Notes: a model not told the origin generated them from the letters alone. Counted from the first letter of the stretch, positions 1 to 16,740 are shown. The stretch is 64,000 nt of DNA from Adiantum capillus-veneris (GCA_014529385.2 CM043949.1:143353858-143417857); one strand, 5' to 3'. Program-made: numbers and translations.

Positions 1-159
1 CTTCTAGTCTTACTGAAAGAGGATCTCTTTCCTACAATCATTGTACCTAAATAATTCTAATACTGAGTTATTTTTGTACATATCAGTTCATTTTTCCTTG
101 GCCAGTTGTCTTTTGAATGTAAAAATTCAATTATGTCGTATTAGTTAAGATTAAAACAG

Positions 160-3768
<3,609 letters not shown>

Positions 3769-3832
<64 letters not shown>
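3769..3832. repeat. (AC)n microsatellite
   Basis: An uninterrupted AC dinucleotide tract at the left edge of the duplicated segment that follows. The second copy of that segment also has an (AC)n tract on its left side, at 8382-8431. Confidence 0.95.
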
Positions 3833-3834
<2 letters not shown>

Positions 3835-5142
3835 TACATGATATATGATACAAATACTGGTTGTTTTAATACAATAATTCTCATGGTTAATGGTTAAGTT
3901 TGTCATGTTGAAGTACTTTTTTCTAGGGTTGGTACGTGATGGTTGAGTATCAGCTTTAGGTTGATATGACACATGAATTGCAGGCCTTTCGGACATGAAT
4001 AAAAGTTGTTTTACTAGTATCAACTTTTGAATGATATGACACATAAACATGCGATTCATAAGCACACATAGACACGCGGTAAGGCCCAGGTGCAGGGAGA
4101 CACCCTAGCTAAATACATTGATGCTTGATGTTGAGCCATAAACCTCATGTGAGGGTCTCGATAGAGATGGCAATGGGTGGAATTTTGAAAAATCATCCGT
4201 TATACAAAGGAGATGCTGCACAAATTTTCACTTTTGAGAGAGCTTTAATGCGACAAGCGGTAGTGATGCAACATGCGTGCTACCTTCTTTGATTGTTAAA
4301 AATATTTGCTGGTTTGGAGTTGAAAATCTAATGATATGTAAATACATGGAGTTTACAATCCCTTTTGATAGATACTTTACATTAGATAATGTAGATGAAT
4401 GTCTAATACAATGGACATGTCAACTTCAATCAAGGTAAGTATATATTGGTGAGCTCATAAGCATAAACTATTTTTTGATACTTTCCTCTCTTAGAAACTA
4501 TGCGGAGGTTTTTGTCGAGATGACATTGGATTGAATTTTTTGGACGAAAATTTGCTGGCTTTCTTGTGGGATGAGACAACATTGACCTATGAGGCTCTGA
4601 TGACCTAGGGCTACAAAATATCTGGTAGCTTGGATGCTGATTTTTGGAGAACACCAATAGTTTTAGTTTTGATACATTGAACGACAATTTTTAAATTTTC
4701 TTTGGGACTGCAATTATCTTAGTATTATTTTCTCTATACTGAGTAAACATACGATTGAGTGATTGGTGGTGACATTACTTAGTTGATGGAATGCTGGCCT
4801 TTTTCCATGACTCTGAATTGCGTCTCCATGGGAATGACACCATTGTTGATGATAAAGGAAACATATAATGTTTTTTATTGAATAGAAACATAATTTTTGA
4901 AATTAGTGTTAGTATTTTACTTTGAAAACATCCCAATGGTTTTAAAAAAGGGCCTTAATCCTCATGTGAGGGTCTCGAATGAGATGGCATTTTGATTGGA
5001 TTTTTTGAGAATTGATTCAAATTACAAAGGAGATGCTGTTCGATTTTTTCTGGAATTAAATGACGTTTACATTACCGTAAATATATGGCCCATTCTTTAA
5101 ACTTAATATTTGATCTATGTTATGTTGTTAGTTTTTGTTGTA
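3833..5142. repeat. Dispersed 1.3-kb repeat, copy A
   Basis: This segment is repeated at 8432-9761 with scattered substitutions and small indels; both start beside (AC)n with 'atacatgat' and run to 'gttagtttttgttgtaa'. An internal motif ('cctcatgtgagg' followed by 'gagatggca' and 'caaaggagatgctg') occurs twice inside each copy, near 4143 and 4960 here, so the unit has internal duplication. No coding potential is convincing. It may be part of a non-autonomous element. Confidence 0.75.
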
Positions 5143-7013
5143 ATTTTTGACACGAATAACAAGGGGAGGGAGTCGTTGACACGTGTCTTCCCAAGTAATG
5201 CGAGTTCTGATAGGCTTGTGTTTCTTGGATGGTGACAGGTAAGAGATTCTTTCCTTGGGATTACAACGATAACTGCAACGATAACAGAAGATCGTCCAAT
5301 ATTACAACTAGATCCTTCTCTATGTAAATGTACTCGAAGCTCATCCCAAAGGGTGGACACACAAAGATACAACACTAAGATATCAAATTGTAATGATCAA
5401 AGATCAAATCTTTGATCTAAATGAATGTATTATCCATTAGATATAGATTGTTGTATTGGTGTATACGAAAAGATAATTGAGGTTTATGACATCTTGTTTT
5501 AAAATATAGTTATTTAATATATTATTTGATACAATTGGCTAAGTATGGTTCAATTATGAGGGGATTTTCCCCGGGGGATTCACCATGGAAAACTTACCGC
5601 ACCACGTAAGTGCCGGGGAGGGGTTTTTTTTTACAAGTTACATAAGCGTATAAGTTAGGTGGCAGGCCCCTAATAATTTATCTCCCAAGGTTAAAAATAA
5701 GGGAAGGGGTATCATATTTGGGGGGGAGGGGTGGGGGGAATGAGAGGAAGTTTTTGTTTTCAAAATCATGGCTTCCCAAAAGAGTCCTCCCTCAAACTTG
5801 TGAGTCAACAACTACAAATATACATGCAAGAACTAGCACAGCTTTGTATCGATTGCTTGTTTTGTGATCATAGTTCATTTGTTGAGGGATAAAAGCTATA
5901 AATGCTTGTATAGATTCAAATTACACAGAGAACCTAACACAACTTTATAACCATGTTTTTTGAGTGATTTAGATGGGTCCAAATTGGACGAGTAGCTAGA
6001 GTGCAGGCTGAACGGTCACATAGTTTGAAAGTCAAACTAAGAAATATTGAGGGTACATCTAGTACGTTATCAACAGAAGTGGTTCGTTTGTACGTTGCCA
6101 ATCCCTAAGCTACACACTCTTTGACTAGTTTTACTCAGTTAGATCATGTGAGACATACATTTGATATGTAAGATAGGGATATGATAGTTTTCTGCATTGA
6201 TTATCGTATAAGCGTAGAAAGGGGGGTCATATTATCTAATATGAGTCGTATATAGGGGTTTTATCAAAGTTGTCCACTCACAGGTGGTGTCCCATTTTTT
6301 ATATAGAGTGAAGCCCCTGGGGGATTTTCATACTTAAACACACACTCCTTTTCCCTACTAGTCTTTGGTCGGACTAGTGCTATACTTAACAATTGGAATT
6401 AGATAATAATATAGCTACTCCAATTAATCATGACTTAAATCAAATAGTTTTTGTCAGGATATGGGTATACATACCCGAAAATTGGATTTCTTACTCTCTA
6501 ATACAAGTTACACTGTTACTAGCTTGATCCACCCAATCCAAAGGGATGGGTCGGAGCTCTCAGCTCCCAAATTGGTCAAGCATCTACATGATTACATATA
6601 ATCCATATACTGTAATCAATGTCCACCCTTGAGCAAGTGTGGAATGTCAAGTGATCTTTATCTTGCAGGATCGGAGTATTGTATAGTAACCACCATGACG
6701 ACATAGTTCACAAATTTGAGGTGACACATCAACCAAAATCATGAGATGTCAGGTATGTAGTTTTCATAGCACCTTACTCTCCTCCCTGGAGGACCCCTTT
6801 ATCATACAACAATTGGGTATTCTTACATCTAAACCTGGTTCAACACATTACAGATGAGTAATCTCGCATCTAAACCTTTTTAACATAGTACATGTGATTG
6901 AGCTATAAACATTGAAATTTTTAGGAAGCATTTACTATAATTGGTGGGAGATTGGTCCACTTGGTGGACCAACCTCCACCAAGTGGATATCTCCTCTGGG
7001 ATGGGGGAGGGCC
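5143..7013. other. Gene-free stretch
   Basis: AT-rich sequence with a few G/C-rich patches (for example 5569-5625). Apart from the hairpin at 6956-6987, I see no gene, RNA or recognised element. Confidence 0.5.
6956..6987. repeat. Perfect 12-bp inverted repeat (hairpin)
   Basis: TCCACTTGGTGG at 6956-6967 and its exact complement CCACCAAGTGGA at 6976-6987 are separated by 8 bases. No flanking terminal repeats or target duplication were seen, so its role is unknown. Confidence 0.8.
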
Positions 7014-7038
7014 ACACACACACACACACACACACACA
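7014..7038. repeat. Short (AC)n microsatellite
   Basis: About twelve AC units just downstream of the 6956-6987 hairpin. Confidence 0.9.
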
Positions 7039-8029
<991 letters not shown>

Positions 8030-8380
8030 GGCTCAGCTACAATCAAACACAATAGAAAATCCTACCTATGGAGAGGATTATGAACAAAGACAAGTGCTTA
8101 ACCTATGCTTCGACAACGGGATTGTGCGAAAAGCTCAACATATTGGTCTTCAAGTGGTACATCGTACCTGCTCAGTACATGTGTATTTGAATGAGCAAAA
8201 CTCAGGTAATACTAAATATTCTTGAATTATAGTTTCTCGTGAATGGATGAATTGGTGTTGTTAATACACTGCATTATCAACATATTGTGATCAAAATACA
8301 ATAGTTAGCGCATGATGGAATCCCCAATCAGTGAGACTTTGAGCAACAACATGAAAAATAGATGACCTGGTACCTACTCG

Positions 8381-8381
<1 letters not shown>

Positions 8382-8431
<50 letters not shown>
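8382..8431. repeat. (AC)n microsatellite
   Basis: AC tract at the left edge of copy B of the 1.3-kb dispersed repeat. It occupies the same place as the tract at 3769-3832 beside copy A. Confidence 0.95.
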
Positions 8432-8433
<2 letters not shown>

Positions 8434-9761
8434 TACATGATACAAATACTGGTTTTTTTAATACAATAATTCTCATGGTTAATGGTTAAGTTTGGCATGT
8501 TGAAGTACTTTTTTCCAGGGTTGGTATGTGATGGTTGAGTATCAGCTTTAGGTTTATATGACACATGAATTGCAGGCCTTTTGGACATGAATAAAAACTG
8601 TTTTCTTAGTATCAACTTTTGGGTGATATGACACATGTACATGCGATTCATAAGCACACATAGACACACGGTACGGCCCAGGTGCAGGGAGATTTTCTTT
8701 TGTCATTTAATCCTAGCTAAAGACATTTGATGCTTGATGTTGAGCCTTAAACCTCATGTGAGGGTCTCGGTAGAGATGGCAGTGAGTGGAATTTTGAAAA
8801 ATCAGCCATCATACAAAGGAGATGCTACCCAAATTTTCACTTTTTAGAGAGCTTTAATGCGAGAAGCGGTAGTGATGCAACATGCGTACTACCTTCTTTG
8901 ATTGTTAAAAATATTTTCTGATTTGGAGTTGAAAATCTACTGATATGTAGATACATGGAGTTTACAATCCCTTTTGATAGATACTTTACATTAGATAATG
9001 TAGATGAATGTCTAATACAATGGACATGTCAACTTCAATCAAGGTAAGTATATATTGGTGAGCTCATAATCATAAGCTATTTTTAGATACTTTCCTCTCT
9101 TAGAAACTATGTGGTGGTCTTTGTCTAGATGACATTAGATTGAATTTTTGGACAAAAATTTGCTGGCTTTCTTGTGGGATGAGACAACATTGACCTATGC
9201 GGCTCTGATGACCTAGGGCTACACAATATCTGGTAGCTTGGATGCTGATTTTTGGAGAACACCAACAGTTCTAGTTTTGATACATTGAATGACAATTTTT
9301 TAATTTTCTTACATGGTTTGGGACTGGAATTATCTTAGTATTATTTGCTCTACACTGAGTAAACATACGATTGAGTGATTGGTGGTGTCAGTAGTTAGTT
9401 GACGGAATGGTGGCCTTTTTCTATGACTCTTAACTGCGTCTCCATGGGAATGACACCATTGTTGATGACAAAGGAAACAAAAAATGTTTTTTATTGAATA
9501 GAAACATAATTTTTGAAAGTAGTGTTAGTATTTTACTTTGAAAACATCCCAATGGTTTAAAAAAAGGGCCTTAACCCTCATGTGAGGTTCTCGAATGAGA
9601 TGGCATTTTGATTGGATTTTTAAAAAATTGATTCAAATTACAAAGGAGATGCTGTCCGATTTGTTCTAGAATTAGATGATGTTTACATTATCGTAAAGAT
9701 ATGGCTCATTCTTTAAACTTAATGTTTGATCTATGTTATGTTGTTAGTTTTTGTTGTAACA
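8432..9761. repeat. Dispersed 1.3-kb repeat, copy B
   Basis: Second copy of 3833-5142. The match holds up to 'tttgttgtaa' (about 9759). There copy A continues into unrelated sequence, while here the sequence switches to the inside of a copia polyprotein. Copy B contains small segments that copy A lacks, for example near 8692-8712. Confidence 0.75.
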
Positions 9762-11215
9762 GTTTTTTAAGAGATCAGAAAAACATGCAAAAGGATAATT
9801 CTGGCAAAGGCAAAAGTACAGTAAAAATTGAGGAGCTCAACATTGTTGAGTCTCCCATGCCTACCACTGCAGTAGAGGATGCTCCTCCTCCAGTGATGCT
9901 CGTTATGCCCACAAAGATTCATGCCGAGGTGACAACAGATGCCTCAGATGTTCTCATTTTCACTTCAGATCTCACTCCAGATGCTTTGGTTCCACAGGAT
10001 GAGGGTTATGCACAGAATTGGATCCTTGATTCTGGTGCAAGTTTTCATGTCACACCACATAGAGAGTGGTTTTCCTCTTATGCATCCATGCATGGAATTG
10101 TCAAGCTTGGTAATTCCTATGAGCTTGACATTATTGGCATTGGTGATGTGAAACTTCAGATGCATAATGGCACTACTTTTGTGCTACAGAATGTCAGACA
10201 TGTGCCCAAGCTTACGAAAAGCTTGCTTTCTATAGGGCAATTGGATGACATTGGCTACACTACAGTTTTTGGTAATCGTTCTTGGATGATCCGCAAGAAC
10301 AACCTTATCATGATGAAAGGCAATAAAAATGGATCCCTGTACTCTTTGTTTGTTTCGAGTATCGACGAACACTCTATCTATGTTGCCGAGCTGCCGTCTC
10401 CTGAGTTGTGGCATAGCCGGCTAGGGCATATTAGCCAAAAGGGAATGAAAACACTTCAGCGTTTTGGCTACTTATCTGTGTTAGATTACACGGACTTTCC
10501 ATTGTGTGAGCATTGTCTGTATGGCAAACAGACTAGATTGACATCTTCGCCATTGAATAAGAAACTAGGCGAACCTCTAGACTTGGTGCACAGTGATTTG
10601 TGTGGTCCAATGCCACATAAAACACTAGGGGGGGCGAACTACTTTCTCACGTTCATAGATGATTCTACCAGAAAGGTGTGGGTGTATCTCCTTAAGCGTA
10701 AGGAAGAAGTTTTTTCGACATTCCAAAAATTCCTCGCCATGGTTGAGAACCAATCAGGAACAAAGCTCAAAGCTTTTCGCACGGACAATGGTGGAGAATA
10801 CGTCTCCACAGAGTTCAAGGATTTTTGCAATAGAAGAGGCATTCGGCGGCAGTTTACTGCTCCATACACACCTGCACAAAATGGGATAGCTGAAAGAATG
10901 AATCGTACAATTCAAGAGCGAGTTGTCTCTATGATGTCTATGGCGAAGCTTACTCCCGAATTTTGGGGGGAAGCTGTTCTGACAGCAGTGCACATCATCA
11001 ACAGGTCACCTAGTTCTCCTTTGAATTTCAAAATTCCAGAGGAATTATGGACTGGCAAAAGGCCAAGCTATGAGCATTTACGTGTATTTGGATGTGAAGC
11101 ATATGCACATGTGCCCAAAGAACTTCGTTGGAAGTTAGATCCCAGATCACACAAATGCATCTTTATTGGCTATGGTGCAAATGGAGAGATGGGATATCGT
11201 CTCTGGCACCCATAA
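9762..11215 (+). pseudogene. copia-1 pol: protease, GAG-pre-integrase, integrase
   Basis: The open frame starts upstream at 9701, but its first ~20 residues come from the dispersed repeat and are not copia sequence. Counting from 9701, the aspartic protease motif DSGAS has its Asp at about residue 110. A GAG-pre-integrase block follows (LWHSRLGH, then CEHC, about residues 237-275). The integrase triad is Asp299, Asp362 (in RTDNGGEY) and Glu398 (in NGIAERMN), with the expected 35 residues between the last two. The frame ends at TAA 11213-11215, inside what should be continuous polyprotein, since the same frame resumes with typical copia sequence. It would process the polyprotein and insert cDNA in a live element. 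Confidence 0.9.
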
Positions 11216-12309
11216 TCAAACAAAGTCATTCGTAGCTCACATGTGATTTTCAATGAATCAAAAATGCACAAGAAGCCCATCAAAGATGTTGAGTACAGAC
11301 GTGTTCGTTTTGAGGATGTAGCCTCCGAACCAACTCAGTTCAGTAGTGTTGCACCCACTCCTCAAGTGCAAGATACTACTATTGCTCCGGAGAGAGCAGA
11401 GTCCAGCAGTCAGGCACTGAGATGCTCTGAGAGAGTATCACGTGCGCCCGAGCGGTTTGAGCCGGGTATACACCACATTTTGGTCACTGACAGTGGAGAG
11501 CCAACCTGCTACAAAGAAGCTATACAAATGGAGGATAGCGTTAAGTGGGAGCAAGCTATGCAATCAGAATACAATTCGATTGTGGCTAATGAGACATGGG
11601 ATTTGGTTGAATTACCAAAAAGCAAAAATGCTTTACCTTGCAAGTGGGTATACAAAAAGAAGTATACAACGGAAGATCCCGAGCCTAGATACAAGGGTCG
11701 TCTAGTTGCCAAGGGTTTCAAGCAGCAAAAAGGTGTGGATTTTGATGAGATTTTCTCTCCATTAGTCAAGATGACTACACTTCGCACCATGCTTGGCTTG
11801 GTTGCTATCCATGACATGGAACTTGTCCAAATGGATGTGAACACAGCATTTCTTCACAGGGATCTAGATGAAGATGTCTACATGAAACAACCAGAGGGCT
11901 TCGTATGTGAAACCCAAAAACCCGCGAGGATAGAATTGGTTTGTAGACTGAAAAAGGCACTCTATGGCCTCAAGCAAGGTTCAAGGCAATGGTATCAAAA
12001 ATTCGACAAATTCATGCAGTCTTAGGGTTACATTAGAAGTCAAGAGGATCATTGCTTATACACAAAAAGGTTGAACGATGGTTCTTTAATCATCTTGATC
12101 TTGTATGTAGATGATATGCTTATCGTAGGCAAATCAATTGATGAAATCAATCAGTTGAAAAAAATGCTAAGCACTCAGTTTTCCATGAAGGATTTGGGAG
12201 ATGCCAATCACTTTCTTGGTATGCACATCAAGAGAGACAGGCAACGTGGAATTCTTGATTTATCTCAAGAAAAGTACATTCACAAAGTCTTGCAACGTTT
12301 TAGTATGCA
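11216..12309 (+). pseudogene. copia-1 pol: reverse transcriptase
   Basis: The same frame continues after the stop at 11213-11215 with the integrase C-terminal and linker region, then the reverse transcriptase (RVT_2 type). Visible blocks are WVYKKKY, RLVAKGFKQ, QMDVNTAFLH, LKKALYGLKQ and the catalytic YVDDML near 12104-12121. A second in-frame stop, TAG at 12023-12025, falls between FMQS and GYIRS where copia proteins are continuous. A one-base loss in the G-run near 12308-12315 then shifts the frame. Confidence 0.88.
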
Positions 12310-13046
12310 GGGGGAAAGTCATTGAGTACCCCAATGCAAGCATACTCCAAACTTAGCAAGGAAGACTCTCCCAAGACAATGGCTGAGAAAGAGGAAATGG
12401 TGAAAGTACCATATTCTTCAGCAGTTGGCAGTTTGATGTACGCTATGGTAGCCACAAGACCAGACATTCCACATGCAGTGGGAGTGGTTAGTAGGTACAT
12501 GGCAAACTCTGGCAAGAAGAATTGGGAAACAGTGAAGAAAATCCTCAGATATTTGAAAGGTACAGCTAGCAAGTGTTTACGCTTCGAAAACAGTGATACA
12601 TCTATTGTAGGTTACACGGATGCGGATTGTGCGGGTTGCGTGGATCATAGAAGATCCACATCTGGCTATGTGTTCATGTTTGTTGGAGCAGCTATCTCTT
12701 GGAGATCGTGTCTCCAAGATTGCACGTCTTCATCTACCACTGAGGCAGAATTGATGCCAGCAAGGAAGCCATATGGTTGGCTCGTCTAGTGGGAGATTTG
12801 GGCATTCACGAGGTTCCAGTACTACATTGTGATAGTCAGAGTGCCATTGCTTTGGCAAAGAATCCAGTGTTTCACTCAAAGTCGAAACACATAGAGGTCA
12901 GATACCATGTCATACGAGATGCATTGGCTGGCAAGCGTATCGAGCTTGTCAAGGTTCACACTGACGACAACCCCGTAGATGCTCTCACAAAGAGCCTAGC
13001 CTCGGAGCGATTTACACATTGTATAGAACTTATGGGTGTAGGATGA
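12310..13046 (+). pseudogene. copia-1 pol: RNase H and C-terminus
   Basis: After the frameshift near 12310 the protein continues with STPM, the copia RNase H (YTDADCAG, SWRS, TEAEL) up to about 12750. A second one-base loss near 12752-12756 moves it to another frame, which reads on through LARLVGDLG, HCDSQSAIALAKNP and the conserved C-terminal KHIEVRYH and VDALTKSL blocks to a stop at 13044-13046. RNase H would remove the RNA template during replication. The order and spacing match intact copia elements apart from the two shifts. Confidence 0.85.
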
Positions 13047-13120
13047 AGCCTCGGCAATGCTTCATCAGTTTTTTCTAGACTAACTATACTAATGCCACTA
13101 TTGGCCACCATGACCTTCAA

Positions 13121-13129
13121 GTGGGAGGT
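13121..13129 (+). promoter_or_regulatory. copia-1 polypurine tract
   Basis: The purine-rich GTGGGAGGT lies directly before the TGTTGGGGTG that starts the 3' LTR. This is the usual plus-strand primer position in copia elements. Confidence 0.7.
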
Positions 13130-13360
13130 TGTTGGGGTGTAGGCTAGGTGGCCGTGGGAAACCACTCCTGTACACTTGATTCTCACCTAATCAATATAGG
13201 GAGAAAAAGAGGAAGAGTTGACTCTTCTCTTTCTTCTCCACTAACCCACACAGTGGCTGCCTGTGCATCTCCCCCCTTCCCCATTTCTCTTCTTCCCCTC
13301 TCTTGCACACACTCCGTACGCGCTACACGCGCTCATCACAAACATCTCATGATTCGTTAC
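13130..13360 (+). repeat. copia-1 3' LTR (right end uncertain)
   Basis: The LTR begins TGTTGGGG at 13130. Its right end cannot be fixed because there is no 5' LTR to compare; a plausible end is near ATTCGTTACA around 13360. Confidence 0.55.
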
Positions 13361-13584
13361 AAGGGTGATGTGCCAAAAAAAAAAATTGAACCTTCAAAAT
13401 CTTGATACACTTCAAGTAGCAATTGTATAAGATCATGTATTACATAAATTTTGTACAATGTCATCCACTCAGAGTATCTTTCTCCACTTGTGGTTCACAT
13501 ACACCATTGTCTCTCTCCACCTTCGTTGACTTTCACGAGCACCGGAGTTGTTGTATGCCATTGATCTTTTAACTTTTTGTTGTT
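13361..13584. other. Short gene-free interval
   Basis: AT-rich sequence between the presumed copia-1 LTR end and the MITE. It may include the true end of the LTR. Confidence 0.4.
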
Positions 13585-13872
13585 GGGTGAAAGCATGTTA
13601 ATGTGTCACACTTTTTCATGTCTCCGACAATGCTAACTAGCACAATTTTGACATACGCTAACTAGTACAATAACAACAGCTATATCTTCAAGATCTATGA
13701 CATATGATATATCAGTAGAAAGCTCTTGAAACAAGGAATCCAAATGTACAACCTCCGACAAATTTTGATATAAGTTGTAAAAAATTTACCGGACGCCCAA
13801 CTTTTTTTAAATGTGCGAACTTGAAAATGCTAACTAGCACAAAAAGCGCGACACGTTAACATGCTTTCACCC
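13585..13872. mobile_element. MITE of 288 bp with ~30-bp terminal inverted repeats
   Basis: GGGTGAAAGCATGTTAA at 13585 is mirrored by TTAACATGCTTTCACCC ending at 13872, and the similarity continues for about 30 bp inwards. The flanks TGTTGTT (13578-13584) and TGTTGTA (13873-13879) match at 6 of 7 positions and look like a target duplication. The interior has the phrase GCTAACTAG three times. There is no transposase. The superfamily is not clear; hAT or Mutator would fit the duplication length. Confidence 0.7.
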
Positions 13873-14137
13873 TGTTGTAAATGTCTGATGGCTTGTGCTG
13901 TTGCTGAAGAGGCCAAGACTTCTTTTGTCTGCATTGGATGAATGATTCTACGATAGAACCATTCAAATAGTTCTCTCAAACTGTTAGCCTTGATTCGAGA
14001 GCCACCATGTCGTGTGTGCCTGAAATAAGCATTTCTCGCCATGTAATGAGACTTTTCCATCCCTTGGGTATTCCATATTGCCGGGTTTCCATACTTTTGT
14101 ATAAAATATGGTAAATGATTGAAGATGATGTGCTGGA
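13873..14137 (-). pseudogene. Unrecognised coding fragment, minus strand
   Basis: Reading on the minus strand from about 14137, just after an acceptor-like TTTCATATCCAG, there is an open stretch that looks like real protein. It includes IQKYGNPAIWNTQGMEKSHY, then a Tyr/Phe/Arg-rich block (YFRHTRHGG) and LFEWFYRR. It runs to the right edge of the MITE at 13872 and is cut there. I do not recognise the family; it may be a broken exon of a repetitive gene. Confidence 0.4.
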
Positions 14138-14285
14138 TATGAAAACAGATTAGTTAGAATGTTTTACACTCACATAGTTGCACATAAAATAGAATCAAAT
14201 ACACGATAATACCATGTTCCATGAGGGGCAATATGAGGAGGAACTTGACAAGTGTCCTATATGCTTTCTTTGTACCAAGCTTGCC

Positions 14286-14287
<2 letters not shown>

Positions 14288-14320
<33 letters not shown>
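14288..14320. repeat. (GT)n microsatellite
   Basis: About sixteen TG units. Confidence 0.95.
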
Positions 14321-14322
<2 letters not shown>

Positions 14323-14397
14323 CTCTCTCATCCCTCTAGCTTTAGGGCTCGCCCCCTCTCTTGAAGGGACAGAATTTAACTTTTGCACACCTTACCC

Positions 14398-14615
14398 TCA
14401 AGCACCTTAGTCAGCAAGCATGACAAAGAACCTCAAGCTTGGGTAGTGTTCCCACAAGCACCTCAAGCTCCCTAGTCGGCAAGCACAACAAGCACCTCAA
14501 ACATCTTAGTCAGCAAGCACGACAAGCACCTCAAGCACCTTAGTCATCAAGCATGACAAGCACCTCAAGCACCTTAGTCATCAAGCACGAAAAGCACCTA
14601 AAGCTTGGGCTGGGT
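14398..14615. repeat. Minisatellite, ~36-bp unit
   Basis: About six imperfect tandem copies of a unit that reads AGCACCTTAGTCA followed by CAAGCATGACAAGCACCTCA. Copies differ by a few bases and one is longer. No gene is supported here or in the interval up to 14922. Confidence 0.8.
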
Positions 14616-14922
14616 TCCCATCTCAAGCTCAACCCTAGCTTACCTAAGGTCAAAGGAATTTAAACACTAACCTTTGGAGGTCTTCAATGAAGCCAACCCT
14701 AAGGTCTTTTAAGCTCCATTGGCTAACGTTGCTCTTTGACATATCATCTCTCATTTGGGCCCCTTTACCATTGGCCCCATGTCAAGATAGACCCGAAAGC
14801 ACATGTCTATATTCTACCCCTTGTTCACGTCTATTCTCCCACATTAAATGATCAATTTAATATGAGAAAATCATTTGGGTTTGGTTAGATAATTAGATTT
14901 TCCTGACATGTCCTCACAAAAA

Positions 14923-15032
14923 TATAATCACTTGTGTCAACAATGCCTCTTATCCAATCAAGGGAGTTAGAAAGGTTGTGCTAACTACTACAAATGGTAC
15001 TTCTTTCACACTTGTTGATGCATTTTATGTAC
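14923..15032 (+). pseudogene. copia-2 pol relic, left of the gypsy insertion
   Basis: A continuous frame reads through YPIKGVRKVVLT, TNGTSFTLVDAFYV and stops at the gypsy left LTR. This matches the stretch just after the copia protease, where IKGxGKV and TLxDAxYVP are typical. The next residues (Pro-Met) are encoded at the right flank of the gypsy element, at 27395 onward. It is the left part of an older copia element that the gypsy element split. Confidence 0.75.
15029..15032. repeat. Gypsy target-site duplication, left copy (GTAC)
   Basis: GTAC directly before the LTR. The right copy is at 27395-27398. The pre-insertion sequence TATGTACCAATG encodes Tyr-Val-Pro-Met of the host copia relic. 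Confidence 0.85.
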
Positions 15033-16733
15033 TGATAGCCGTTTTTTCGGCTCTTTGTAATTGCCACAGTGAGTTACCTCACCCTACCAAAATCACCCAA
15101 ACACTGTGGCTATCCCTACCATTTCACTGTACATAGGCGTGCGTGAGTCACGGGACTTTTCCCATATCTTCTTAAAAACCCTCAGCTAGCTAGTCACTGG
15201 GCTAGGTGAGCCAAAAAAAATAAAAAAAATAAAAAAATAAAAGTATATTATGGCCTCTTTGTGTGTAAATATTTCATTGTATATATGGCCTAAATATAGG
15301 GATTTTTTTATAATTATTTTGGTATTTTATTTAAATATTTCTACTTAGGTGTGTGTTTTATTAAATCTATGTACACCTTCTTTCATCCTCTTACACCATA
15401 ATTTTATTTTTTTGCCAATATGTACATACTCTAACCTCATATTTTTCCTTTATACAAATCACTCCCACATTTTCACCCTCACCCTCGTGAAAACAAAAAA
15501 TTGATTTCTACTCATTGGTTACTTTTATTATATTATTTACTTGCATACATTTTCCTCTTTCACCCAAAATAATTCAAGGAGGGACCATATCATATGATTC
15601 CAATATCTTTCCATATCCATAACTCCTCCATATTTTTATTATTATTTTTACTCATTATTCTAACACCATGTGCTCATTGAGCTAAAGTCCATGAATAGTC
15701 CATACACTAGTCCCACCATGTATATATTTCTTATTTCACCAATAATTCCCCTCCATGCATGGGTCAAGGGCAACTTGAATGCTTTGTATTATAATATGAC
15801 AAAGGAGGGGCTCACTTTTGGATGCATTGTACAAATTCAACAAAGGAGGGGACCACTAAAAGACTTTTGCAGGCCTAAAAAACAGGCTTTTTGGTGAGAA
15901 TTTTGGCACCTATCTCCACTCCAAATTTGAAGCGGTGGTCAAAAGAGAAAATGTAGCACACGCTCTGAATAATCACCCCAAATTTTTTCATGATTTTTGG
16001 AGCTACCAGCTGTGAGCTATGATTTTTTTAGTGGACCCCAGTTTTCCCATGCTATGCAGCCACACTCTCTCCTCCACTTTATCATTTTCCTCTTTCACAC
16101 ACACTTCTCCACTCATCATCCCCATCTCTCTCACCACTCCTCTCTGCACACTACTCACCTTCTCCTCAACCTTGAAGAATAAGAGAAACCATGGTGAACT
16201 CATACCTCCCACACACAATTCCATTCCAAAATTGACCACCTAGTCTCATTTTTCCTCCTCCAAATTACCCATATCTATCAAAAAACCACAAAATTCAGCC
16301 TCTTCTCTTAAAAGACAGCATCATGGTGGTTGATTACTCAGCTTCAATTACCTTGGCTCTCAAGGAAGGTCAAGAGTGGAGAAAAAATGTACCGTCAAAG
16401 CTAGTGGACCGTCAACAAGCGTCAAAATTGGCTCTACTCAAGACACTTGGAGCATCAACCTTGTAAGAAATCCACCTTTTCTTACCTCTTAAGAGTTTTT
16501 CTTCCTTATTTGTATCCTACATGGATACTCCCATTGTAAATATTCAATTCCATTTGTAAATTAATACTAACTCTACTAACACTAACCCACTATGAAAAGT
16601 CCTATCACCTCCATTTCTCTCCTCTCTCTTTCCCCACCAACTTCTTGATAATTCCAAGCAAAAGAAATTAGATAAATTGCTGAAAATCTAACCCAACCAT
16701 GGTTAGAGGAGTAACCCTAGCCTTCAAAATTGC

Positions 16734-16740
16734 TATAAAA
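16734..16740 (+). promoter_or_regulatory. TATA box of the gypsy 5' LTR
   Basis: TATAAAA in the context GCTATAAAAGGAGG, repeated in the 3' LTR at 26411-26417. It is the best candidate for the element's promoter; transcription would start roughly 30 bp downstream. Confidence 0.65.

Larger units (their letters stand above)
9762..13360 (+). mobile_element. Ty1/copia element, 5'-truncated (copia-1)
   Basis: The domain order protease, GAG-pre-integrase, integrase, reverse transcriptase, RNase H identifies a Ty1/copia element. The 5' LTR, primer-binding site and nearly all of gag are missing: the element begins abruptly at the end of the dispersed repeat, just after where a gag zinc knuckle would lie. 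A polypurine tract and the start of a 3' LTR are present. Two in-frame stops and two one-base frameshifts make it dead on its own. It is distinct from copia-2, whose protein sequence differs clearly. Confidence 0.9.

Noticed and set aside
9701-9761. ATG 9701 as the true start of the copia-1 protein
   Set aside because: These codons belong to the dispersed repeat, which occurs without copia at 5080-5142.
14398-14615. Regular repeats considered as a CRISPR array
   Set aside because: Units are directly adjacent and diverged, without unique spacers, in plant DNA; it is a minisatellite.
15670-16243. Small open frames inside the gypsy LTRs (also at 25347-25920)
   Set aside because: They are identical in both LTRs because the LTRs are, overlap on both strands, and resemble no protein.
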